Of a stretch of DNA of 6,528 nt, positions 1-5,233 are shown piece after piece. How positions within the stretch are numbered: the first letter of the stretch is position 1; every line of letters starts with the position of its first letter. The notes under the pieces were generated by a model. It searched no databases. It was not told the DNA's origin and worked only from the letters and a program-made list of their open reading frames with translations. This DNA comes from an uncultured Bacillota bacterium (lineage in GTDB: Bacteria > Bacillota > Clostridia > Peptostreptococcales > Anaerovoracaceae): contig CAMOXP010000079.1 in NCBI GenBank assembly GCA_946629205.1, positions 1-6,528 on the forward strand, given 5' to 3'. The position numbers were made by a program, and so were the translations under genes.

Positions 1-2
1 AA

Positions 3-239
3 CTGATCGCTGCGATGGAAGCCGGTGTTTCCGGTGAAGACCGCTACAAGATGGCGAGACTCGTCGAGTGGCTGACAGTCGGCGCAGGCATCCCGGGCTG
101 CATGCACGGCGGCGGCTCCCCCGATACAGCGAAGGCAGTTGTCAAGGCTATGACCAAGTGGGAAGACTATGTCGACTATGCGAAGAGCCTGGCAGGCACC
201 GAAGCGGACTTCAAAGAAGAACCGCCGGTAAAGAAATAA
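3..239 (+). CDS. C-terminal end of a 4-hydroxyphenylacetate 3-hydroxylase / 4-hydroxybutyryl-CoA dehydratase family protein (5' partial)
   Basis: The reading frame is open from the window edge and ends at TAA 237-239, giving the last 78 residues; the start lies upstream. The diagnostic part is an R-L-x-E-x-x-T-x-G segment followed by MHGGGSP (from base 102), which resembles the (M/L)HGAGSP motif near the C-terminus of this FAD superfamily. A helical stretch and a charged, probably disordered tail (EEPPVKK) follow. Members are either aromatic hydroxylases that use reduced FAD and O2, or the anaerobic radical 4-hydroxybutyryl-CoA dehydratase, which uses FAD and a [4Fe-4S] cluster to make crotonyl-CoA. 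The anaerobic setting and the neighbouring ferredoxin-linked oxidoreductase favour a dehydratase-like CoA-ester enzyme, but that is inference. The Cys and His residues that bind the cluster in the dehydratase would lie in the missing part, so the two cannot be told apart here. The family call rests on a short fragment recalled from memory. Confidence 0.65.
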   Translation: MIAAMEAGVSGEDRYKMARLVEWLTVGAGIPGCMHGGGSPDTAKAVVKAMTKWEDYVDYAKSLAGTEADFKEEPPVKK

Positions 240-242
240 GAG

Positions 243-290
243 CTGACAATTGAGATTTCCTGTCAGTGGCCGCCGGCAGGCAATGCCGGC
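243..290 (+). other. Two adjacent small hairpins in the gap between the flavoprotein gene and the oxidoreductase operon
   Basis: The first hairpin pairs CTGACA (243-248) with TGTCAG (261-266) across a 12-base loop. The second pairs GCCGGCA (272-278) perfectly with TGCCGGC (284-290) across a 5-base loop. Neither is followed by a T run, so a classical intrinsic terminator is not supported. They could be a weak terminator, a processing or stability element for the upstream transcript, or chance GC-rich pairing. No convincing sigma-70 promoter was seen in 240-345, so the oxidoreductase operon may be read from an upstream promoter through this gap. Confidence 0.4.
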
Positions 291-298
291 AGCTGCGG

Positions 299-310
299 GC
301 AGATATCTGC
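299..310. repeat. Perfect 12-bp palindrome upstream of the gamma subunit gene
   Basis: GCAGATATCTGC is its own reverse complement and ends 35 bases before the GTG start of the gamma gene. With no loop bases it suits a dimeric DNA-binding protein better than an RNA hairpin. It could be an operator for the oxidoreductase operon, but no regulator gene is in the window and no second copy was found here. Chance is a real possibility. Confidence 0.3.
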
Positions 311-332
311 AAAAGTAGTTTTCATTGTTGCT

Positions 333-339
333 AAGGAGG
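333..339 (+). promoter_or_regulatory. Ribosome binding site that sets the GTG start of the gamma subunit
   Basis: AAGGAGG lies 6 bases before GTG at 346. The in-frame TTG at 325 precedes this site and has no ribosome site of its own, and its extra residues (LLRRHNV) do not resemble the family N-terminus. The GTG start is therefore chosen. Confidence 0.85.
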
Positions 340-345
340 CATAAC

Positions 346-915
346 GTGAAAGAAATCAGATGGCACGGCAGAGGCGGCAACGGCGCCTTCACTGCCGCAA
401 AACTTCTGGGTCATGCAGCTTCTGTATACGGTAACAAATATGCGCAGGCGTTCCCGTCGTTCGGACCCGAACGGCGCGGCGCCCCCGTCAGAGGGTTTAC
501 CCGTATCGATGACGAAGTGATCACAGACCACAGCCAGGTCTACACCTGCGACGCAGTCTTCGTCCTGGACGAGACGCTGTGCGAGGTGGGCGGCGTATTC
601 GAAGGCCTCAAGGACGACACGGTCCTTGTCATGAACACGACGAAGACGCCGGAAGAGGTCAAGGAAGCGTACGCTTCGATGTCCGATGAGCTGGCGAAGA
701 TCAGAGTGTATACGCTGGATGCGACACAGATGGCGCTGGATATCCTGGGCCGTCCGATCGTGAACACGATCCTGCTGGGAGCAGGCGTGGCGGCGACGGG
801 CATCGTGGAGCTCGAGGACGTGCTGAAGGCGGTCGACGACATGATGGGCGGCGGCCTTGCCGCGAAGAACAAGGCGGCAGTCGAAGCAGCGTATAAAGCG
901 GTAAAGGAGGCGTAG
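346..915 (+). CDS. 2-oxoacid:ferredoxin oxidoreductase, gamma subunit (PorG/PorC-like)
   Basis: This 189-residue subunit belongs to the pyruvate/2-oxoacid:ferredoxin oxidoreductase gamma family, cytoplasmic and part of a four-subunit complex; in the family this domain helps bind CoA. Visible motifs are the N-terminal K-E-I-R-x-H-G-R-G-G-N-G segment (residues 2-13), the strongly conserved FPSFGPERRGAPVRGF block in the first third, and GRPIVNTILLGAG in the last third. Length is normal for a stand-alone gamma subunit. The GTG start at 346 follows AAGGAGG by 6 bases and gives the usual MKEIRWHGRGG start. Residue 12 is Asn where the family commonly has Gln (GRGGQG). The gene's 3' end contains AAAGGAGG (902-909), the ribosome site for the delta gene, so the two are tightly coupled. 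The family is clear; the substrate (pyruvate, branched-chain, aryl or other 2-oxoacid) is not. Confidence 0.92.
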   Translation: MKEIRWHGRGGNGAFTAAKLLGHAASVYGNKYAQAFPSFGPERRGAPVRGFTRIDDEVITDHSQVYTCDAVFVLDETLCEVGGVFEGLKDDTVLVMNTTKTPEEVKEAYASMSDELAKIRVYTLDATQMALDILGRPIVNTILLGAGVAATGIVELEDVLKAVDDMMGGGLAAKNKAAVEAAYKAVKEA

Positions 916-919
916 CGTC

Positions 920-1252
920 ATGAACAAACCAAAAGTGAACAAAGACCTTAAGCTTCCGACCAATTTCGATGAACTGATGATCGGCGGCGGCAACGGCGTC
1001 GGGGTACTTGCGACAGTCAACTCGGGGTTCCGTACATTCCACCCGGTATTCGACTATAACAAGTGCGTACGCTGCATGTTCTGCTGGATCTACTGCCCGG
1101 AAGGGTGCATCGACAAGACGACGGTGGACCCGGAGAGCGGGAAGATCATGCTGGAAGTGGACATGGACTACTGCAAGGGATGCGGCGTGTGCGCGAACGA
1201 GTGCCCCACGAAGTGCATCAGTATGGTAAAGGATGGTGACGACGATGAGTAG
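920..1252 (+). CDS. porD: 2-oxoacid:ferredoxin oxidoreductase, delta subunit (2[4Fe-4S] ferredoxin-like)
   Basis: This 110-residue protein has a ferredoxin-like C-terminal half with two complete four-cysteine motifs. The first is C49-x2-C52-x2-C55-x3-C59-P and the second is C85-x2-C88-x2-C91-x3-C95-P, so it should carry two [4Fe-4S] clusters. The segments CWIYCP and CKGCGVCANECP are typical of the PorD/VorD delta subunit rather than a free ferredoxin, as is the roughly 45-residue N-terminal extension. Its role is to pass electrons from the thiamine diphosphate site to external ferredoxin. The ATG at 920 lies 4 bases after the gamma stop and about 10 bases after an AAAGGAGG site. The gene's last codons overlap the start of alpha. 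A very acidic tail (DGDDDE) ends the protein. Confidence 0.93.
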   Translation: MNKPKVNKDLKLPTNFDELMIGGGNGVGVLATVNSGFRTFHPVFDYNKCVRCMFCWIYCPEGCIDKTTVDPESGKIMLEVDMDYCKGCGVCANECPTKCISMVKDGDDDE

Positions 1253-2414
1253 AAAAGCATTTTTGTCGGCCAACGAGGCGGCGGCTCACGGCGTCAGACT
1301 GGCAAAACCTGAGATCGTCAGCGCGTATCCGATCACACCGCAGACGACACTGGTAGAAAAGATCGCGGATTTCATCGCCGACGGCGAGAGCGATATCGAT
1401 TACATCATGGTGGAGAGCGAGCACAGCGCGATGGCGGCGGCGTTCGGCGCATCGCTGATGGGTGCGCGCACCTTCACTGCATCTTCCTCTCAGGGGCTCC
1501 TGTACATGGCGGAGATGCTGCACTATGCGAGCGGCACGAGAGTACCGATCGTGATGGTAGACGCGAACCGCGCCACAGCAGCCCCGTGGAATATCTACGG
1601 CGACCAGCGCGACACGATGTCCCAGAGGGACGCGGGCTGGATCATGCTGTTCGCGGAGAGCGGACAGGAAGCGCTCGATATGATCCTGCAGGCATACAAG
1701 ATCGCGGAGGATCCGGAGATCATGACGCCTGTGATGGTGAACCTGGACGGGTTCACGCTGACACACACGTACGACGTGGTGGAGATCCCGGATCAGGAAG
1801 AAGTGGACGCGTTCCTGCCGCCGTATAAGACGGACTACAAACTGGATCCGGAGCATCCGCTGACGATGGCAGCAACGACAGGGCCGGACTTCCATACGGA
1901 AAACCGCGCGCAGCAGCAGCTGGCGATGGAAGCGGCGAAGGCGAAGATCCAGGAAGTCAGCGACGAATTCGCGAAGATGTTCGGCCGCGACTACCACGGC
2001 CTTGTGGAAGAGTACAGATGCGACGACGCCGAGGTGGCGCTGGTTGCGACCGGCTCTTCGGCAGGCACGACGAGGATCATCGTGGATGAGCTCAGAGAAG
2101 AGGGCAAGAAGGTCGGCATGATCAAGATCCGTTCCTTCCGTCCGTTCCCGAAGGAATACTTCCACAGCGTCATCGACAAGTTCAAGGCGGTCGGCGTCAT
2201 CGACAGAAGCATCAGCTTCGGCGCCGAGGGCACGATCTTCCAGGAAGTCAAGGGCGCGATGTACGGCTCTGATGCGAAGCTCGGCAACTACATCGTCGGC
2301 CTTGGCGGAAGAGACGTCTCAAGAGCCCTGATCAAAGAGATGTTCGATAAGCTGTTCAACATGGTGAACGGCGGCGAAGAGGAAGAAGTCCAGTTCTTAG
2401 GATTGAGGTGGTAA
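1245..2414 (+). CDS. porA: 2-oxoacid:ferredoxin oxidoreductase, alpha subunit
   Basis: This 389-residue subunit supplies the pyrimidine-binding part of the thiamine diphosphate site and the transketolase C-terminal-like domain. Visible family blocks are AYPITPQTT (residues 27-35), VESEHSA with candidate catalytic glutamates E57/E59, SSSQGL (80-85), and GDQRDTMSQRDAGW (119-132). The C-terminal domain shows VATGSSAGT followed by an RSFRPFP block, then the DRSISFGAEG block. An in-frame ATG at 1233 would add four residues, but the AAAGGA ribosome site (1228-1233) runs into it. The ATG at 1245 sits at a workable distance from that site and gives the usual MSRKAFLSANEAAA start. It overlaps the delta stop (1250-1252) by 8 bases, implying translational coupling. 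Length is normal for the four-subunit enzyme. Substrate specificity is unresolved. Confidence 0.93.
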   Translation: MSRKAFLSANEAAAHGVRLAKPEIVSAYPITPQTTLVEKIADFIADGESDIDYIMVESEHSAMAAAFGASLMGARTFTASSSQGLLYMAEMLHYASGTRVPIVMVDANRATAAPWNIYGDQRDTMSQRDAGWIMLFAESGQEALDMILQAYKIAEDPEIMTPVMVNLDGFTLTHTYDVVEIPDQEEVDAFLPPYKTDYKLDPEHPLTMAATTGPDFHTENRAQQQLAMEAAKAKIQEVSDEFAKMFGRDYHGLVEEYRCDDAEVALVATGSSAGTTRIIVDELREEGKKVGMIKIRSFRPFPKEYFHSVIDKFKAVGVIDRSISFGAEGTIFQEVKGAMYGSDAKLGNYIVGLGGRDVSRALIKEMFDKLFNMVNGGEEEEVQFLGLRW

Positions 2415-2416
2415 CT

Positions 2417-3316
2417 ATGGCAATCAATTTGAAAACAGTAGACGATAAGGAACTGCTCTACGGGACAAAGATCTGCCAGGGTTGCGGCGCCGGCATGGCG
2501 GCCAGAATGGCCCTCAAGGTCCTCGGAGAGAAGACGGTCCTTTGCACCCCGGCGTGCTGCTTCGCGGCGACGACGACGGTGTTCCCGCAGTCCTCGATCT
2601 TCGTGAACAACGCGATCAGCGCGTTCCCGGGTCTGGCTGCGACGGCGTCCGGCATGACGCACGCGATGAAGGCGCTCGGCTGGGACGACGACTATACGAT
2701 GCTTGCGATCGCCGGCGACGGCGGCACGATCGACATCGGTCTGCAGGGTCTTTCGGGCGCTGCGGAGAGAAACGATGATCTGATCTACATCTGCTACGAC
2801 AACGAAGCGTACATGAACACGGGCGTGCAGAGATCGGGATCGACCCCGTTCGACGCATGGACGACGACGACTCCTACAGGGCCGTGCTCGAAGGGTGAGA
2901 AGAACAAGTTCAGAAAGAGCCTGTTCGAGATCATGAGCGCGCACCGCATCCCGTATGTGGCGACAGCGTCGGTAGCGTATCCGCAGGACTACATGGCGAA
3001 GGTCGCGAAGGCCAAGGAGATCAAGGGATGCAGAGTCATCCACGTATCGGCGCCGTGCCCGACGGGCTGGGGCTATGATACGGCGAAGACGGTCGAGCTG
3101 GCGAAGATGGCGGTCGAGAGCGGACTGTGGTATCTGGCGGAGAACGAAGGCGGCGAGATGAAGCTGACCTACAAGCCGAAGGAACTCAAGGATCCGGCGG
3201 ATTACCTGAAGATGCAGAAGAGATTCAAGCATCTGACGGAAGAAGACATCCAGGAGATCAGAGAGATCCGCGATGCTGAATGGGAGAGACTTAAGAAAGT
3301 CCTTTCTTTCGAATAA
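2417..3316 (+). CDS. porB: 2-oxoacid:ferredoxin oxidoreductase, beta subunit (thiamine diphosphate and [4Fe-4S] binding)
   Basis: This 299-residue subunit binds the diphosphate and Mg2+ of thiamine diphosphate through GDGG (residues 100-103) and the YDNEAYMNTG block (127-136), with QRSGSTP immediately after. Four cysteines can hold the proximal [4Fe-4S] cluster: C20-x2-C23, then C48 after 24 residues, and C214 in APCPTGW. This is the arrangement known from pyruvate:ferredoxin oxidoreductases. Around the third position the sequence is cysteine-rich (C43, C47, C48), unlike the common ATGCxE form, so it may belong to a less-studied branch. The GAGGTGG site at 2405-2411 lies 5 bases before ATG 2417; the GTG at 2408 is inside that site and is rejected. 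The gene begins 2 bases after the alpha stop and is the last of the operon. The family is certain, but pyruvate as substrate is an assumption carried by the name. Confidence 0.92.
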   Translation: MAINLKTVDDKELLYGTKICQGCGAGMAARMALKVLGEKTVLCTPACCFAATTTVFPQSSIFVNNAISAFPGLAATASGMTHAMKALGWDDDYTMLAIAGDGGTIDIGLQGLSGAAERNDDLIYICYDNEAYMNTGVQRSGSTPFDAWTTTTPTGPCSKGEKNKFRKSLFEIMSAHRIPYVATASVAYPQDYMAKVAKAKEIKGCRVIHVSAPCPTGWGYDTAKTVELAKMAVESGLWYLAENEGGEMKLTYKPKELKDPADYLKMQKRFKHLTEEDIQEIREIRDAEWERLKKVLSFE

Positions 3317-3328
3317 TCTTCATGTAAA

Positions 3329-3360
3329 GACAGTGGTCAAAACAATTTTTGACCACTGTC
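3329..3360. terminator. Perfect 14-bp stem-loop after porB (probable terminator or operator)
   Basis: Bases 3329-3342 pair without mismatch to 3347-3360 around a 4-base loop (CAAT). The stem begins GACAGTGGTC and has four A-T pairs next to the loop. It starts 12 bases after the porB stop, the expected place for the end of the oxidoreductase operon. No T run follows on either strand, so a standard intrinsic terminator is not fully supported. It may end or stabilise the por transcript. Because it also lies about 45 bases upstream of the candidate TRAP promoter, its symmetrical TGGTCA/TGACCA arms could instead be a regulator site. Confidence 0.6.
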
Positions 3361-3380
3361 GAAATAGTGCGAATAATATA

Positions 3381-3409
3381 GTGCAGTTGTTTGCAAAATG
3401 ACATATAAT
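3381..3409 (+). promoter_or_regulatory. Candidate sigma-70 type promoter for the TRAP operon
   Basis: A perfect TATAAT lies at 3404-3409 in an AT-rich stretch that stands out from the GC-rich coding surroundings. At the standard 17-base spacing the -35 hexamer is GTGCAG (3381-3386), a poor match to TTGACA, so the promoter may be weak or activator-dependent. Upstream AT-rich DNA (3371-3380) could help polymerase binding. Transcription would start near 3416 and leave a leader of about 90 bases before dctP. The position after the por hairpin and before the receptor gene supports the assignment; start-site mapping has not been seen. Confidence 0.45.
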
Positions 3410-3430
3410 ATTAGTATCAGTTGTCTAAAT

Positions 3431-3460
3431 CAGCAGTCTGAATGGAAGGCTTGGCTGCTG
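3431..3460 (+). other. Possible hairpin in the leader of the TRAP operon
   Basis: CAGCAGTC (3431-3438) can pair with GGCTGCTG (3453-3460), including one G-T wobble, across a 14-base loop. It falls inside the presumed 5' leader of dctP. It is too simple to name as a known riboswitch, and no T run follows. It may stabilise the leader or be chance. The rest of 3317-3509 holds no open reading frame that I could support. Confidence 0.25.
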
Positions 3461-3509
3461 TGATAGAACCGTTACAGTATACAGTTTTTGTTATTCATGG
3501 AGGTTTATC

Positions 3510-4562
3510 ATGAAAAAGAAGAGTTTGCTGATTGCACTCATCGCCATCCTGGCTATGACCATGACTCTGTTCGCCGGCTGCGGCGGCAGTGATGACGGCG
3601 GTGACGGAAGCGCTGCGGGCGGCGAGACCTACACCCTGAAGATGGGCGGCGTCGATGCACCTGATGACGTTTCCACGCAGACAATGGAAAAGTTTGCTGA
3701 ACTGGTCAGCGACAAGACCGGCGGTGCCGTTACTGTCGAGACCTATCCGGCAGGCCAGCTGGGCAACTACGATGAGATGTATCAGGAGATCAAGAAGGGC
3801 AACCTCGATGCAGGTCTGTTCACCGTCTATGGCTCCGATACAACACCGGCGATCGAGATCGTCTATCTGCCCTATCTGACCACAGGTCTGGATGAGTACA
3901 AAGAAGTCTTCGCTCAGGGCGGCGACATCTGGAACGAAGTTGAGCAGATTCATGCTGATCAGGGCGTCAAGCTCCTCGGCTTCTATAACAACGGTTATGT
4001 CGGCGTTGGTTTCAGCAAGATGAGCACACCGGAAGACAAACTGTTCACCTTCGGCGAGAAGAAGGATGAACTCATCCGTGTTCCGGGCATGGAATCCATG
4101 CAGAAATCTGCTGAGGCGATGGGCTACAACACTACTGTCATGGCGTACACCGATGTATACACAGCTATGCAGACCGGTACTGTCGACGGCGAATGGGCTG
4201 GTGGTCCGACCCTGAACTACTACAACTTCAAGGACGTTCTGAACTACTTCGTTGACTACAGAAGCGCTCTGGACATCTACATGATGGTCATGAACATGGA
4301 TCTGTTCAACAGCATGCCTGAAGAATATCAGACAGCGATCATGGAAGCAGCTTCCGAAGCGACCGACTTTGGTAACGAACTGCTTGCACAGCAGGATGAA
4401 GAACTGATCCAGAAGATGCAGGATGAAGGCATCACCGTTTACGTTCCGACCGATGAGCAGAGAGCAGAGATGCAGAAGTACTTCAAGGAGAACGTATGGC
4501 CTGACATCACCGGTCCGTTCAACCAGGATCTGGTCAAGAAGATCTCCGACAACCTTAAATAG
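3510..4562 (+). CDS. dctP: TRAP transporter solute-binding lipoprotein, DctP family
   Basis: This 350-residue protein is the extracellular receptor of a TRAP transporter, which captures an organic acid and hands it to the membrane subunits. It begins with a lipoprotein signal: MKKK, a hydrophobic run (residues 6-22), and LFAGC with C24 as the lipidated cysteine. A Gly/Asp-rich linker follows, so it should be anchored on the outside of the membrane. The family core is seen in IRVPG (R190 is the candidate substrate-carboxylate arginine), DVYTAMQTGTVDG and the GGPTLNYYNFKDV segment. GGAGG (3499-3503) lies 6 bases before the ATG. Length is typical, slightly long because of the linker. It is the first gene of the TRAP operon and is followed by a 116-base hairpin-bearing gap. 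The ligand cannot be told from the sequence; C4-dicarboxylates, 2-oxoacids, hydroxyacids and aromatic acids are all known for the family. Confidence 0.92.
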   Translation: MKKKSLLIALIAILAMTMTLFAGCGGSDDGGDGSAAGGETYTLKMGGVDAPDDVSTQTMEKFAELVSDKTGGAVTVETYPAGQLGNYDEMYQEIKKGNLDAGLFTVYGSDTTPAIEIVYLPYLTTGLDEYKEVFAQGGDIWNEVEQIHADQGVKLLGFYNNGYVGVGFSKMSTPEDKLFTFGEKKDELIRVPGMESMQKSAEAMGYNTTVMAYTDVYTAMQTGTVDGEWAGGPTLNYYNFKDVLNYFVDYRSALDIYMMVMNMDLFNSMPEEYQTAIMEAASEATDFGNELLAQQDEELIQKMQDEGITVYVPTDEQRAEMQKYFKENVWPDITGPFNQDLVKKISDNLK

Positions 4563-4599
4563 CCGGCTGATTGAAGGAAGATCAATTAACTGGTCATAA

Positions 4600-4647
4600 C
4601 CGGATCAGATAATCCGGGTGCCGGTCGGCCCGCCTGGGCCGGCCGGC
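4600..4647 (+). other. Tandem hairpins between dctP and dctQ
   Basis: Hairpin A pairs CCGGAT (4600-4605) with ATCCGG (4612-4617) around six bases. Hairpin B is much stronger: bases 4620-4631 pair with 4636-4647 (twelve pairs, eleven of them G-C and one G-T) around a GCCT loop. Only two bases separate the two. No T run follows, so full termination is unlikely. Such hairpins just after a binding-protein gene are known in transport operons to protect the upstream mRNA or cause partial termination, giving more receptor than membrane subunits. That role is inferred here. Confidence 0.6.
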
Positions 4648-4678
4648 CATATCAATCAAAGTCTACGGAGGACTTGAA

Positions 4679-5233
4679 ATGGGTAAGCTGAAGCCAATCG
4701 AAGAAACGGGCCTGTGGAAGGTGATCGTCCATTTCATGGAGATCATGCTTTTCCTGATGAGCGCGGCGCTTGCGTCGATGGTATTCATCACGGTCCCGGT
4801 TCGTTACATCATGAAATCCAGCATATTCGGGATCGAGGAAGTCATCATGATGATGGCGATCTGGATCTACTATCTGGGCGGAGCATACGGCAGCTATGAG
4901 CAGAGCCACATCAATGCGGACATCCTGCTGCACTTCGTCAAGAACAAGAAGGCGATCAAGGTCATCTCGGTTCTCAAACAGATCGTAGCGATCGTGGTGT
5001 TCGGCGCATTCGGTTACTGGTGCATCGCGAAGTACCTGGCATGGACGATCCAGTCGGGCGGACAGTCGATGCAGCTGCATATCCCGAACTGGGTGCCGAT
5101 CAGCATGATGGCGATATCATTCGTACTCATGACATTATATGAACTGTTCCATCTGTACAGGATATTCAAGCCTTACAAGCCAAGCGGCACAGAGGCGCCT
5201 GAAGCAGAAGGAGAGGAGGTGAGCGCGGCATGA
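4679..5233 (+). CDS. dctQ: TRAP transporter small membrane subunit, DctQ family
   Basis: This 184-residue membrane protein is the small subunit of the TRAP transporter and partners DctM. Four hydrophobic segments are visible at about residues 19-41, 51-71, 93-120 and 139-160, the normal DctQ layout. Family signs are the GIEEVIMMMAIWIYYLGGAYGS stretch in segment 2 (with E53/E54), the following SHINADILL (matching the family's H-I-x-V-D), and IPNWVPISMM at the start of segment 4. The C-terminal tail is charged and rich in Glu, Ala and Pro, and probably cytoplasmic. GGAGG (4667-4671) lies 7 bases before the ATG. The stop overlaps the dctM start by four bases (ATGA), showing translational coupling. 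Nothing suggests a fusion or truncation. Confidence 0.9.
   Translation: MGKLKPIEETGLWKVIVHFMEIMLFLMSAALASMVFITVPVRYIMKSSIFGIEEVIMMMAIWIYYLGGAYGSYEQSHINADILLHFVKNKKAIKVISVLKQIVAIVVFGAFGYWCIAKYLAWTIQSGGQSMQLHIPNWVPISMMAISFVLMTLYELFHLYRIFKPYKPSGTEAPEAEGEEVSAA
5214..5222 (+). promoter_or_regulatory. Strong ribosome binding site for dctM inside the end of dctQ
   Basis: AGGAGGTGA is a full-length match to the 16S anti-Shine-Dalgarno end and lies 7 bases before ATG 5230. A second in-frame ATG follows directly at 5233, but its spacing is less favourable. The site lets dctM be initiated independently as well as by coupling. Confidence 0.75.

Noticed and set aside
325..345. TTG start for the gamma subunit
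   Set aside because: The start would lie upstream of the AAGGAGG ribosome site and adds residues foreign to the family.
331..1020. Minus-strand open frame opposite the gamma and delta genes
   Set aside because: No domain is visible, the composition is Arg/His-rich, and it is a shadow of well-supported plus-strand genes.
1233..1244. Upstream ATG start for the alpha subunit
   Set aside because: The ribosome site overlaps this codon, so it cannot serve it; ATG 1245 fits spacing and family start.
1218..2165. Long open frame of 315 codons on the minus strand
   Set aside because: It lies wholly opposite porA, has an Arg/His-rich translation with no recognisable domain, and is explained by the codon bias of the real gene.
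2288..3232. Long open frame of 314 codons on the minus strand
   Set aside because: It is antisense to porB, with a highly Arg-rich low-sense translation; porB on the other strand has clear motifs throughout.
3451..3478. Second promoter-like pair TTGGCT and TACAGT with 16-base spacing upstream of dctP
   Set aside because: Both hexamers match only four of six bases, and the TATAAT at 3404 is far better at the -10 position.
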